DNA from: Oscillospiraceae bacterium
GTDB lineage: Bacteria > Bacillota > Clostridia > Oscillospirales > Ruminococcaceae
DNA: 64,000 nt
Direction of reading: 5' to 3'
Assembly: GCA_900768125.1 (NCBI GenBank)
Contig: CAAGBS010000011.1
Coordinates: forward strand, 1 to 64,000
A program made the translations under genes and the position numbers. The notes below the pieces were generated by a model. That model searched no databases, had not been told where the DNA came from, and was given only the letters and a program-made list of their open reading frames with translations. Shown here in pieces: positions 42,429 to 51,964 of the stretch; positions within the stretch are counted from its first letter, which is position 1, and the number at the start of each line of letters is the position of its first letter.

Positions 42429-43613
42429 ATGAGATTAATGCACATTTCAGACCTGCACCTCGGCGCGTCCATCTACGAAACGGATATTTCCGTGGATATC
42501 GAGCACGCGCTTTTCAGCGAGATACTCGGGCGTATTTACAGCGAGGTCTCAGCGGAAAAAAGGATAGACGGTCTGCTTATCTCCGGAGATATCTTCGACA
42601 AGCAGCAGCCCTCCGCGCAGGCGGCGGAGATGTACGGCAGGCTGCTCACCACCGCCGTTGACCTGGGAATGAAAGTCTTCATATGCAGCGGCAACCACGA
42701 TGACCCGCTGCGGCTTTCCGCAAACGAAAAGCTCATGTCAAGGCTCGGAATTTACATCAACCGCCCGTTCTCCGCAGCTGAGCCCCTTCGCATAGAGCGC
42801 TTCGGGGATATCGACATCGCCATGCTGCCTTACATCGCGCTGTCGGACGTCAACGCAGCCTACGGCGAAAATCTCCTCACGATGTCGGACGCCGTGAAGC
42901 TGGTCTTCGAAAAGGCGGGACTGCCCGGAGACCGCCGGTGCGTGCTCGTGGCTCATCAGGCAGTCGCGGCGCACAACTCGGTCATAGGAAAGCAGGCGAC
43001 CGTTGACGCCGGCGTATTTGACGGCTTCCTCTACACCGCGCTCGGGCATATCCATACCCCGCAGAACGCCGGGGAAAACGTGCGCTACTGCGGCTCGCCG
43101 GTGTGCTACTCCGCCTCGGAAGCGAAGACCCCGGATAAATTCGTGGATATCATCGATATAACCGAAGACGGCGTTTCAGTGCAGAATATAAAGCTCCGAC
43201 CGCTGCATGAGTTCGTGACAATTGACGACACGTTCGAGAATATACTCTCCTCCCGCTATCCCGCTTCCGACAGCTACTTCTACATCACGGTAAGCGATAT
43301 CGAGGGCGAGGACAACATATCCGCCAGAATACGCGAAAAGTTCCCGAACATGCTACGGCTGAATATCAGGAACGACAGGACGGAAAGCGACATCTCCATC
43401 GAGGAGCAGGAAAAATTCGATTTCAGGAAGGACTTTGCGGGATTCTTCCGGGAAGTCACCAAGGAAGACATCAGCAATGAGCTTCTTGACAACGCCGAGT
43501 ATATCTTCGGTCTCACCGAGGAAGCGTTCTCAAAGGGCGATGAAAAATCCCTGATGAACATGCCGCCCCGGCTTCGTGAAGCACAGGAGACCGCCTTGGA
43601 GGAACAGCTATGA
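42429..43613 (+). CDS. sbcD: DNA double-strand break nuclease subunit SbcD
   Basis: SbcD is the Mn-dependent calcineurin-like nuclease of the SbcCD (Mre11-Rad50) complex, which removes hairpins and processes breaks. The 394-residue protein shows the phosphoesterase motifs MHISDLHLG near residue 4, SGDIFD near 52, CSGNHDD near 86, LVAHQAV near 171, and GHIHTPQ near 201. It is full length, with a C-terminal capping region. AAAGGAGAACGAC precedes the ATG. Its stop overlaps the sbcC start (ATGA). It lies behind the GH5 terminator, and no clear promoter is seen between, so it may rely on read-through or a weak site. Confidence 0.96.
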   Translation: MRLMHISDLHLGASIYETDISVDIEHALFSEILGRIYSEVSAEKRIDGLLISGDIFDKQQPSAQAAEMYGRLLTTAVDLGMKVFICSGNHDDPLRLSANEKLMSRLGIYINRPFSAAEPLRIERFGDIDIAMLPYIALSDVNAAYGENLLTMSDAVKLVFEKAGLPGDRRCVLVAHQAVAAHNSVIGKQATVDAGVFDGFLYTALGHIHTPQNAGENVRYCGSPVCYSASEAKTPDKFVDIIDITEDGVSVQNIKLRPLHEFVTIDDTFENILSSRYPASDSYFYITVSDIEGEDNISARIREKFPNMLRLNIRNDRTESDISIEEQEKFDFRKDFAGFFREVTKEDISNELLDNAEYIFGLTEEAFSKGDEKSLMNMPPRLREAQETALEEQL

Positions 43614-46600
43614 CGATTAAGACTCTGAAAATGGTCAGATTCGGACCGTACATCAATGAAACCGAAATAGATTTTGAGAAATTCACCGGAAAGGTTTTCC
43701 TTGTCTCCGGCGACACCGGCGCGGGAAAGACCACCATCTTTGACGCGATATGCTACGCGCTGTACGATGAGCCGAGCGGCAGCCTGCGCAAGAGCGCGAC
43801 ACTCCGCAACCAGGATTCTGCAAAGGGCGCTCCGAGCTTCGTGGAACTTAAATTCACCGCCGCAGACGGAAAGGAATATCTCGTGCACCGCGAGACCCGC
43901 GCTATACGCATGGTCGGGGACAAGCCGGTCAACATGCCCGCCGACAGCGTAACGCTCACAGACCTAAGCACCAGCCAGGTCACAAAGGGCGTGAAGAACG
44001 TCAACCGCGAAGTGATACGCCTTACCGGGTTCGACCGGGATTCATTCATCAGGGTGTCGATACTGCCTCAGGGCGAGTTTGACAAGTTCCTGAACGAAAA
44101 TTCCTCCCAGCGCCGGGAGACTCTCCGGAATATCTTCGGCACGCAGCTTTACGAATGCTATGCGGATGTGGTGCAGTCCTGGAAGAAATCAGCGGAGGCT
44201 GACGCTGCGGCTGCGGCTGACGAATTTAAAAAGCTGATGAACCGCACCCTCAACACCACTGACGAGGATTATTCCCTCTCCGACTGCGCGGAATACGAAG
44301 AAAAGCTGTGTAAGCTATCGGAGGAATGCTCCGCTGAAATGAAAGCCGCAGAGGAAAATTTCAACCTCACCAACGAAAAGCTGAAAGAAAACAGCTCGCT
44401 GCGCTCGGTCGCAGAGTCAGTCAACGCCGCGCTCAAATCCTGGGACAGCGCCAAGGCAGAAAAACAGCGGCTTGACGCGCTCAAAGCCGATTACTCCGAA
44501 AAGTCCGCGCGGCTGAAGCGCCGGGAGCTTGCCGCCGAAGCAAAGCCCGCTCTTGACCGCCGAAACAAGCAGCAGACCACCCTCGCCGAGACGACCGCGA
44601 AGCTGTCCGCCGCCGTAATAGAAGAAAAGCAGGCTTTGAAAGCCCTCGCCGCAGCAGAATCCCAGCAGCAAAAGGCGAAGCAGCTTACCCCGGAGCGCGA
44701 GAAGATCACCGCCGATGTTTCAGCGCTGGACGAACTGCTGAAAAAGTGCGCCGAAGCCGACAAGGCAGAGGAAAAAATGCACCTCACCGAAAACCAGCTG
44801 ACGGAGTATCAGAAAAAGCTGACTCTCAACCAGTCCGGTCAGGAAGCCGGCAAAGCGGCTCAGGAAAAGTGCTCCGCAGAACTTACCGCAGCACGGGATA
44901 CCGCGGCGCAGTATGACGCGGCGGCTGCTGAGATAAATTCCCTGAGCGGCACGCTGGAAAGGCTCAGCCGCCTGTCTGACGGGCTTTTCGGGCTTGATAC
45001 GCTCAGGGCGGCGAGGGACGCAGCGCAGTCCAAGTGCGAAAAGGCTGTGGAGCAGTCGGAAACGGCAAAGTTGGAACTCAACAGCCTGCAGGCAAAATAC
45101 TTCGCCGGAGAAGCCGCAAGGCTCGCCCGCAAGCTCAAAAAGGGCGAGAAGTGCCCGGTCTGCGGCTCGACAGAACACCCGCTCCCCGCTCCCTGGACAG
45201 AGGATATCCTCACCCAGCAGGACATTGACGACGCCGAAGCCGCATATTCAAAGGCGCAGACGGTGCAGTCCCGGGCGGAGCGCGTGCTCGCCGAAAAGGA
45301 AGCCGGTCTCGCCGCGAATTTCAGCAATATTTCAGCGGAATACTCGGCGGTGATGGGCTGCGATATCCCTGAGACCGGCGCGGCTGATTCAGTCAGCGCA
45401 AAGACCGCCGCCCTGACAGGACTGCTCACCGCCGCGGAATCCAGACTGCACCTCAGCGAGACCGCGCGCGACAGCCTGCCTGTAATTCAGAAAGAGCTTG
45501 AACAGCACCAGAAACAGCAGGCTGAACTTATCGAAGAGCAGTCCCGGTTAACGCAGGAGATATCCGCACTGCAGAGCCGCCGTGCCGCCGAGGAAGCCAC
45601 AGTCAAAGAAATGCGCTCCGGGCTTGCGGGGCGCGACACCGACAGACTGCTTCACGAAAAGGGCGAAAAGCTGTCCCGCGCCGATGAGATAGACGGTATA
45701 GTCAGCGCCGCTGCCGAAGCGCTCGCCGCTGCCGGGAGAGATTCCGCTTCCGCCGCCCGCGCCCATACTCAGCTTGAGGAAGCCCGCGCTTTGGCAGAGC
45801 AGGAACTTTCAGCGGCGCAGTCCGCGCTTGAAGCGGAGCTAAAAAGATGTGGCTTCAGCAGCGCTGACGAACTTCTCGGGGAAATAGTAAGCAAAGATGA
45901 ACTCGATCGGCTTCGCGCGGACATTTCGGAATACGAAAACAAGTGCTCAGCCGCAAACGCGCGCCTGCTGGAATGCGAGAGCCGCCTCCCCGAAGACCGC
46001 ACCCCGCGCAGCACTGAGCAGTTCGATATAGCCGAAGAAAAGCTAACCGCCGAACTGGATACCCACAAGACCGCGCTCGTGGAAAAGACCGCCGAGCACA
46101 AAAAGCTGACATCCGCCGCAGAGGAGCTGGTGAAAATAACCGAAGCCAGCAGCGAAAGCATACGCAGCGCCGCGATACTCAGGAAGCTGGAGGAAGCGGT
46201 CAGCGGAAAGAGCACCGAACGCATAGCGTTTGAGACCTACATGCAGATGAAGATGTTCGAGGGAGTTTTAAGGCAGGCGAACACCCGCCTTGAAGAAATG
46301 AGCGGCGGCAGATACTCGTTCGAACTGCGCAGGCAGAACGTCCGCAGCAACGCTTCCGAGGGGCTGGACATCAACATGATAGACAAGCACTCCAGCAGCG
46401 AGACCCGCCGCGATGTATCTACGCTTTCCGGCGGCGAGAGGTTCATGGCTTCGTTCGCTTTGGCGATAGGGCTTTCGGACTACACTCTGCAAAAAGGCGT
46501 AGGCAGGCAGTCCGACATGCTGTTTATCGACGAGGGATTCAGTTCGCTGGACAGCAGTTCTTTCTCCCACGCGCTGAATGTGATAAACGGTATCAGCGCG

Positions 46601-46735
46601 GGAAAGCGCATGATAGGCATTGTAACGCACATCGAGGATATCAAGCAGTATTTCCAGGACAGCCAGATAGTTGTCCGCAAGGGAAAGAGCGGCGCGGGAA
46701 GCACCGTGGAGGTCATGGCTGGAACTGCAAAGTAA
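43610..46735 (+). CDS. sbcC: SbcC ATPase subunit
   Basis: The 1041-residue Rad50-type protein has an N-terminal Walker A (SGDTGAGKTTIFDA near residue 34) and long coiled-coil arms over about 180-500 and 540-850. A central zinc hook KCPVCGSTEHP has Cys515 and Cys518. The C-terminal ATPase half has the signature TLSGGERFMASFALAIGLSDY near 940 and Walker B DMLFIDEGFSSLD near 965. Two ATPase heads and the hook dimerise around DNA ends with SbcD. The ATGA overlap with sbcD ensures balanced synthesis. The coiled coils are very rich in Ala, Glu and Lys, as in the family. Confidence 0.97.
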   Translation: MTIKTLKMVRFGPYINETEIDFEKFTGKVFLVSGDTGAGKTTIFDAICYALYDEPSGSLRKSATLRNQDSAKGAPSFVELKFTAADGKEYLVHRETRAIRMVGDKPVNMPADSVTLTDLSTSQVTKGVKNVNREVIRLTGFDRDSFIRVSILPQGEFDKFLNENSSQRRETLRNIFGTQLYECYADVVQSWKKSAEADAAAAADEFKKLMNRTLNTTDEDYSLSDCAEYEEKLCKLSEECSAEMKAAEENFNLTNEKLKENSSLRSVAESVNAALKSWDSAKAEKQRLDALKADYSEKSARLKRRELAAEAKPALDRRNKQQTTLAETTAKLSAAVIEEKQALKALAAAESQQQKAKQLTPEREKITADVSALDELLKKCAEADKAEEKMHLTENQLTEYQKKLTLNQSGQEAGKAAQEKCSAELTAARDTAAQYDAAAAEINSLSGTLERLSRLSDGLFGLDTLRAARDAAQSKCEKAVEQSETAKLELNSLQAKYFAGEAARLARKLKKGEKCPVCGSTEHPLPAPWTEDILTQQDIDDAEAAYSKAQTVQSRAERVLAEKEAGLAANFSNISAEYSAVMGCDIPETGAADSVSAKTAALTGLLTAAESRLHLSETARDSLPVIQKELEQHQKQQAELIEEQSRLTQEISALQSRRAAEEATVKEMRSGLAGRDTDRLLHEKGEKLSRADEIDGIVSAAAEALAAAGRDSASAARAHTQLEEARALAEQELSAAQSALEAELKRCGFSSADELLGEIVSKDELDRLRADISEYENKCSAANARLLECESRLPEDRTPRSTEQFDIAEEKLTAELDTHKTALVEKTAEHKKLTSAAEELVKITEASSESIRSAAILRKLEEAVSGKSTERIAFETYMQMKMFEGVLRQANTRLEEMSGGRYSFELRRQNVRSNASEGLDINMIDKHSSSETRRDVSTLSGGERFMASFALAIGLSDYTLQKGVGRQSDMLFIDEGFSSLDSSSFSHALNVINGISAGKRMIGIVTHIEDIKQYFQDSQIVVRKGKSGAGSTVEVMAGTAK

Positions 46736-46749
46736 ATAATATCGGGCTG

Positions 46750-47011
46750 TCGAAAAAAAGCATAAATTATAACTTATAGCATATTGTTTTTCGCTTCCTT
46801 TTGTCACAAAAGGAAGCGGGGGTTTACGGGGGCAGCGCCCCCGTTACTCTGCGCGAAGCGCAGCCACTCCGCACGCAGTGCGGTTTTACGCTTCAAAAGC
46901 GCTAAAGGGGGTATGGGTCGGGGAGACAAACGGAGTTTGTCCAGGAAACAAGAGTTTTCCCCCCCATAGTCTTTCACAGTTTATTGTTGTTTCGACTTTT
47001 TCAACAAGCTG
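46750..47011. mobile_element. 262-bp element of serial triloop hairpins in an 8-bp target duplication
   Basis: TCGGGCTG occurs at 46742-46749 and again at 47012-47019, flanking this segment, and the right copy is the arm of the sbcC terminator. The inner ends are TCGAAAAAAAGC and, inverted, GTTGAAAAAGTCGAAAC, which are loosely similar. Inside are six consecutive perfect hairpins with loops of three bases. They are 12 bp at 46792-46818, 8 bp at 46826-46844, 6 bp at 46849-46863, 6 bp at 46869-46883, 5 bp at 46889-46901 and 7 bp at 46925-46941. No frame with a ribosome binding site is visible. Confidence 0.55.
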
Positions 47012-47013
47012 TC

Positions 47014-47048
47014 GGGCTGCACTTTAATAGTACAGCCCGTGTTTTTTA
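47014..47048 (+). terminator. Terminator of sbcC
   Basis: GGGCTGCACT pairs with AGTACAGCCC (one mismatch) around a short loop, followed by GTGTTTTTT. The left arm is the right copy of the 8-bp direct repeat that flanks the element 46750-47011. Confidence 0.7.
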
Positions 47049-50000
47049 TTCTGCTGCGACTGTCTGCCCGGCAGCGCCGTTCGGGGTATCGTCCCGGGAG
47101 TCAGCCTGTTCTGAATGCGCTTCCGCTGAGTGCGCGTCCATTCTCTGCTGCTGTTGAGCCGCCGCCTGCTCTTTCTTGCGGCGGATATCCTCAAGGTCGT
47201 CATACCAGAGCTTCTCGAAATCGGCTATCGGCATGGGCTTCGCGAAGTAGTACCCCTGCACCATCGCGCAGTGTATTTCGGTCAGGAACTCCACCTGCTC
47301 CCTTGTTTCAACGCCCTCGGAGATAACGTCCATATCGAGGTTCTTTGCAAGGTCAACGACGGTGGAGATGACCGCCCTGCCTTTCTGGGTGTTCATGGTG
47401 TCGCTGAAAAATTCCTTGTCTATCTTCACCACGTCGACCGGCATGTCTTTCAGCATGTTCAGCGAGGAATAACCCGAGCCGAAATCGTCCAGCGAAAGCT
47501 TGAAGCCTATCTCATGCAGCTTGTGCATTATTTTCAGCAGCTTTTCGGCGTTCTCGGTGAAGACGCTCTCAGTAAGCTCCAGTTCAATATACTCATACGG
47601 AATATCGTACTTATCGACTATCTCGCGCAGGCGCCAGATGTAATCGTCATAGTTGAGGTGCAGTCTCGACTGGTTCACCGATATTACTACCGGCTTCTTT
47701 CCGTCGTCTATCCAGCGGCGCATACAGCGGCAGACTTCCTCCAGAATGAAGAAGTCAAGTTCCACAACGAAGCCGTTCTTCTCGGCTATCGGGATAAAAT
47801 CACCGGGGGACACGAACCCGAAATCCGGGCTGTTCCAGCGAATGAGCGCTTCAGCACCCTCGATGTTGCGGGAGCGAAGCCCGTACTTCGGCTGTAGATA
47901 GCACTGGAACTCGCGGCGCTGAAGCGCACCCGGCATAGCGCTTTCGTAGTCCTTCTCGCGGAGCGCACGGTCTCTTATCGAGCCGTCATAGAACGCGATG
48001 GAGGAGAAATGCGTGCCTTTCAGCGTGCTTTTGGCTATCTTGCAGCGGTCGATGGCGGAGTTTATGTCCACCTCGCCGCGGCTGTTCTCGTGTACGCACT
48101 GATTAAGCCTGCATATGCCCGCGCTGAATACTACGGGGTACTTCACGAACAGGCTGTTGCGGCGCATAAATTCATTGAATATCTCGCTTATCCTGCCGTT
48201 TATCTCGATGTCGGTCGCGTTGTGTATCGTCAGCACGAAGTTGTCGTCTGCCATGCGGGCGAAAACCTCGTCATGCTCCAGGTGGTCGGAAACCGTCTTG
48301 TAGAGCCGCTCCAGCATTCGGTTGCCTTCTTCGTAGCCCAGGCGGTCGTTGACGTACTTGAACTTGTCGATATCGAAAAGCACGATGGCCCAGCCCTCCG
48401 GGTCGGAGTGCTTCAGCAGCTTCTTGGTGTCCTCGAAATACTTTCTCCTGCTTCTGCCGCCGGTAAGCTGGTCAATGTCCGCAACTCTCTTGGAATGGAA
48501 AGACGACACGCATACTATAATGAACACCGCCGCCAGAATAACGAGTATTCCGGCGATTATCCATACAAGATACTTCTCAACGAACTCATTCGCGCCGGAA
48601 TACCCGGAACCGTTCATGAAAGAGTATGCATACACCGCAGAACTGTTCGAATTTATGCAGCTGACCACCTTGCCTATCACCGATGACAGTTCAGCTATTT
48701 CCGTGCTGACTGCAAGGCACTCCACATGCACGGCAGGACTTACGTCGATTATATCCAGGTCGTCATAGCCGCGCTGGAGATTGTATATCAGTTCATACGC
48801 GCCGGCGAACGCAACGTCGGCTTCGCCCTTTCGCACCGCTTCAAGGCACTTTTCCTCAGTGTCGAAATGCAGCACCTGCGCACCCGGATATATTTCGGAA
48901 ATATACTTTGAGATATCGTCGCCGATAGCCGGAATAGCTATCATCGCCCGCGTGCCGACTGAACTACCCGCTTTTCCCGCCGCCGCTATAGGCACCTTTG
49001 AATACGGCATAGACACCCTGAATCCCTGGAACTTCGACATGGAATTAGAGTTCACGCCGCCGCATATCATCTGTGCGTTTCCGCTGTTCACGGCTGCAAC
49101 GCAGTCGCCGAGCGTATCGTAACCTTCGATCTTAAATTTCAGCCCTGTGGATTTTGACAGCGAATCGAAAAGCCTGGAAGTCGGGCCGACAACAGATTCG
49201 GTGCTGCTTTCAAGCCTGTCCATCACGGCGGCCTGCCTGTTATACGCCACCGTTATAACGGTGTTCTTTTCGATGAAATGCTTTTCCGCTTCCGAGAATG
49301 CATAGCGCTGCGCGCCGTATCTCGTCACATATTTCTGATAGATGTCAGTGGTGAAATTACAGTCGCCCATGAATATGCCCGCGACTGCCTGGTCAAGCGT
49401 TTCGATAAGTTCAGAGTTGGCGGAGGACGTCATGAAATAGCAGTCCGCAGTTGAAAACTGATACGCTATCATCTCGCTGCCCCATATGCGGTAACAGTCC
49501 TTTGCGACCGCGTCTATCTTTCCGGATTCAAAATCGGTCTTCATCTGGGATTCGGAATCATACCCGACAAACTCGGCTTTGCGGACGTCCGCGCCGATGA
49601 ACGCGCCGTTTATAAAGTACTTGCTGTAGTCTTCCTTCAGATATCCTATACGTCCGCCTTTCAGCGTATCATAATCCTGAAAGGATATGTCGCTGTCCGC
49701 AGGAATGTACACTGCATAATACTTTACAGTCAGCGGAAGATCGGAAAGCACCATTCGCACAGGCTCCTCCGGGCCTGCTGCGGAGGTCATGTCCTGCCAT
49801 GCGTTCAGCTCATTTTCGGTAACGCAGGGGATCATATCCACCTCGCCATTTGCAAGCTTCGCCGCCAGTTCAGGCACAGTTCCCTCGACATATGTAAAGC
49901 TGAGTCCCGAGCGCTTCTGGATCTCCCTCAGGTAATCGAACGCAAGCCCTGTATAGCTTCCGCCGACGGTGGTTATGCCGTAATCAGGGTTGACGCCGAC

Positions 50001-50198
50001 AACTATCGTATCCCCTGTATTCACCGCGAAAGCGCCTGCGGGTATCAGCGTCAGCGCCATTATCAGCGCCGCCGCCATTGCAGCAGCTTTCTTAAGGACG
50101 CGCTGAATAATGCGCGGCGCGGCAAAACCGTACGCGCGCTCGTTCGAACCGATCGGTTTTGTTTTATTCAGCGTTTCCCTAATACACTTCCTTAACAT
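47046..50198 (-). CDS. Sensor c-di-GMP phosphodiesterase: two SBP domains, degenerate GGDEF, intact EAL
   Basis: The 1050-residue protein has a signal sequence and two extracellular solute-binding (SBP_bac_3) domains at about 60-290 and 305-535. A membrane span lies near 550-575, then a GGDEF domain and an EAL domain. In the GGDEF domain the motif is ADDNF instead of GGDEF, so cyclase activity is unlikely. The EAL domain keeps AEALIRW, ELTES, DDFGSGYSSL, VKIDKEF, EGVET and QGYYFAKP, so c-di-GMP hydrolysis is likely. A ligand, perhaps an amino acid, may set its activity. A Gln/Ala tail ends the protein. GGAGGTG precedes ATG 50198. Residues 6-36 are encoded by a MITE-like element inside the signal peptide. 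Confidence 0.9.
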   Translation of the reverse strand: MLRKCIRETLNKTKPIGSNERAYGFAAPRIIQRVLKKAAAMAAALIMALTLIPAGAFAVNTGDTIVVGVNPDYGITTVGGSYTGLAFDYLREIQKRSGLSFTYVEGTVPELAAKLANGEVDMIPCVTENELNAWQDMTSAAGPEEPVRMVLSDLPLTVKYYAVYIPADSDISFQDYDTLKGGRIGYLKEDYSKYFINGAFIGADVRKAEFVGYDSESQMKTDFESGKIDAVAKDCYRIWGSEMIAYQFSTADCYFMTSSANSELIETLDQAVAGIFMGDCNFTTDIYQKYVTRYGAQRYAFSEAEKHFIEKNTVITVAYNRQAAVMDRLESSTESVVGPTSRLFDSLSKSTGLKFKIEGYDTLGDCVAAVNSGNAQMICGGVNSNSMSKFQGFRVSMPYSKVPIAAAGKAGSSVGTRAMIAIPAIGDDISKYISEIYPGAQVLHFDTEEKCLEAVRKGEADVAFAGAYELIYNLQRGYDDLDIIDVSPAVHVECLAVSTEIAELSSVIGKVVSCINSNSSAVYAYSFMNGSGYSGANEFVEKYLVWIIAGILVILAAVFIIVCVSSFHSKRVADIDQLTGGRSRRKYFEDTKKLLKHSDPEGWAIVLFDIDKFKYVNDRLGYEEGNRMLERLYKTVSDHLEHDEVFARMADDNFVLTIHNATDIEINGRISEIFNEFMRRNSLFVKYPVVFSAGICRLNQCVHENSRGEVDINSAIDRCKIAKSTLKGTHFSSIAFYDGSIRDRALREKDYESAMPGALQRREFQCYLQPKYGLRSRNIEGAEALIRWNSPDFGFVSPGDFIPIAEKNGFVVELDFFILEEVCRCMRRWIDDGKKPVVISVNQSRLHLNYDDYIWRLREIVDKYDIPYEYIELELTESVFTENAEKLLKIMHKLHEIGFKLSLDDFGSGYSSLNMLKDMPVDVVKIDKEFFSDTMNTQKGRAVISTVVDLAKNLDMDVISEGVETREQVEFLTEIHCAMVQGYYFAKPMPIADFEKLWYDDLEDIRRKKEQAAAQQQQRMDAHSAEAHSEQADSRDDTPNGAAGQTVAAE
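50092..50182. mobile_element. MITE-like element, copy 2 (91 bp), inside a coding sequence
   Basis: The ends TTAAGGACGCGCTGAATAA (50092-50110) and, inverted, TTAGGGAAACGCTGAATAA (50182-50164) match at 16 of 19 bases. They share the pattern TTAGGGAA-C-CTGA-TAA with the copy at 35208-35386. An inner CAAAACCG/CGGTTTTG palindrome is present. TA borders both ends. The element is read through in frame as residues 6-36 of the GGDEF/EAL protein. Confidence 0.7.
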
Positions 50199-50404
50199 GA
50201 AGCACCTCCGAATTTATAAAGCGGTGAATGTTTTACAATAACAGTATTGTCAAAAAATTACCGTTCAGACACAAAAAAATATAATAATCGAAACAATCCA
50301 AAGATATTATATCAAATTGTTTCGTTAATTTCAAGGGCTTTGTAATATTTTTTCATAGAAAGGCAATAAGGAATACGTTAAATTGTAGAATTTGCACAAG
50401 AAAC
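50199..50404. other. Gene-free A+T-rich stretch
   Basis: The gap between the divergent GGDEF/EAL and GH13 genes is A+T-rich. I see a lone TTGACA on the minus strand near 50270 without a convincing -10, and no gene. Confidence 0.4.
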
Positions 50405-50433
50405 TTGACAGGCGGTTACAAATGTGATATACT
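50405..50433 (+). promoter_or_regulatory. Promoter of the GH13 gene
   Basis: TTGACA (50405-50410), a 17-base spacer and TATACT (50428-50433). The leader to ATG 50550 is about 110 bases. Confidence 0.78.
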
Positions 50434-50549
50434 GTATATACACACTTTTAGAGATTTTAGCCAATAACACTGGTGTTTTCTGCAAGATTTGCATGCAGGA
50501 CATCTTGTGGATTGCACACGTCTCTTATTTAAATTAAGGAGAATATATT

Positions 50550-51872
50550 ATGAACTGGTTCGAAAACGCTGTATTCTATCACATCTATCCCATCGGATAT
50601 TTCGGCTGCCCGCGTCAGAACGACTTCACATCGGAGCCGACCCACAAGATACTTAAAGTGATAGACGATATCCCGCACATAAAGGAACTTGGCTGCAACG
50701 CGGTCTACTTCGGGCCGGTGTTTGAGTCCTCCGCGCACGGCTACGACACCGCCGACTACACTAAGATAGACCGCCGCCTCGGCACCAACGAGGATTTCAA
50801 AAAGGTATGCGATGCGCTCCACGAAAACGGTATCAGAGTAGTGCTGGACGGCGTGTTCAACCATGTCGGCCGCGATTTCTGGGCTTTTAAGGACGTCCGC
50901 GAGAACAAGCTGGGCAGCGCGAAGAAAGACTGGTTCCATGTCCGCGAGGGCAACGACGCCTACAACGACGGCTTCTGGTACGAGGGCTGGGAGGGTCACT
51001 ACGAACTGGTGAAGCTCAACCTCTACAATCCCGAGGTGAAGCAGTACCTCAAGGACTGCATAACCGGCTGGAAGAACGAGTTCGGAATAGACGGCCTGCG
51101 GCTTGACGTTGCGTACTGCCTCGACCTCAACTTCCTCAAGGAACTTCACGGTCACTGCAAGTGGCTGGCGGAGGACTTCTTCCTGCTCGGCGAGACCCTC
51201 CACGGCGACTACAACAAGTGGATGAATCAGGAAATGCTCGACAGCGTCACCAACTACGAGTGCTACAAGGGACTTTTCTCCAGCTTCAACGACATGAATA
51301 TGTTTGAGATAGCGCACTCGATAAACCGCCAGTTCGGCAGCGAAAACTGGTGCCTCTACAGAGGAAAGCACCTCTACACCTTCGTTGACAACCACGACGT
51401 CAACCGCATAGCCTCCATGCTGAAAACAAAGGAGCACCTGCCGGATATCTACACGCTGATGTTCATGATGCCGGGTATCCCCGCAGTCTACTACGGAAGC
51501 GAGTTCGGCGTGCTCGGCGACAAGAATAACGGCGGCGACGACCAGCTTCGTCCGGAGTTCGACATCGAGAAGATGAAGACCGAGGGTATCCGCGACCTGA
51601 CCGCGCACATAAAGGCGCTCGCAGAGATACAGAAGACCCACCCTGCGGCTTCACAGGGCGACTACAAGCAGGTACAACTTACCAACCGCCAGTATGCATT
51701 CTCGCGCAGTGCCGAGGGTGAAACTCTGCTGACCGTCATCAATGCGGATTCGAATCCGTTCACATTCAGCCTCAACACCTCCGGCGCAAAGGAAGACCTC
51801 CTCACTGGGGAAACGATGGAGCTTGGCGGGCTGACCCTCCCGGGCTTCACAAGCGCAGTTTTCAAGCTGTAA
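50550..51872 (+). CDS. GH13 alpha-amylase family enzyme, cytoplasmic
   Basis: The 440-residue enzyme has the GH13 barrel. Conserved region I is DGVFNHVG near residue 107. Region II is GLRLDVA with the nucleophile Asp near 188, region III is LLGETLHG with the acid Glu near 218, and region IV is FVDNHDVNR near 277. A small C-terminal beta domain follows. There is no signal peptide, so it acts on maltodextrins in the cytoplasm, like neopullulanases or cyclomaltodextrinases. AAGGAGAATATATT precedes the ATG. It is monocistronic and ends at a strong terminator. Confidence 0.92.
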   Translation: MNWFENAVFYHIYPIGYFGCPRQNDFTSEPTHKILKVIDDIPHIKELGCNAVYFGPVFESSAHGYDTADYTKIDRRLGTNEDFKKVCDALHENGIRVVLDGVFNHVGRDFWAFKDVRENKLGSAKKDWFHVREGNDAYNDGFWYEGWEGHYELVKLNLYNPEVKQYLKDCITGWKNEFGIDGLRLDVAYCLDLNFLKELHGHCKWLAEDFFLLGETLHGDYNKWMNQEMLDSVTNYECYKGLFSSFNDMNMFEIAHSINRQFGSENWCLYRGKHLYTFVDNHDVNRIASMLKTKEHLPDIYTLMFMMPGIPAVYYGSEFGVLGDKNNGGDDQLRPEFDIEKMKTEGIRDLTAHIKALAEIQKTHPAASQGDYKQVQLTNRQYAFSRSAEGETLLTVINADSNPFTFSLNTSGAKEDLLTGETMELGGLTLPGFTSAVFKL

Positions 51873-51883
51873 ATCACTAACGC

Positions 51884-51930
51884 AATACCGCCGGCAAGAC
51901 CATCATAGGACTCCCACCGGCGGTATTTTT
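51884..51930 (+). terminator. Terminator of the GH13 gene
   Basis: AATACCGCCGG (51884-51894) pairs with CCGGCGGTATT (51917-51927) around a 22-base loop and is followed by T residues. Confidence 0.82.
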
Positions 51931-51964
51931 CTACATACTCATTGTGACACGAAAGAGGTGCAGC

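Noticed and set aside
46784..46969. 61-codon ORF inside the triloop element
   Set aside because: It reads through the hairpins, has no ribosome binding site and gives an Arg/Ser-rich product, so the element is treated as non-coding.
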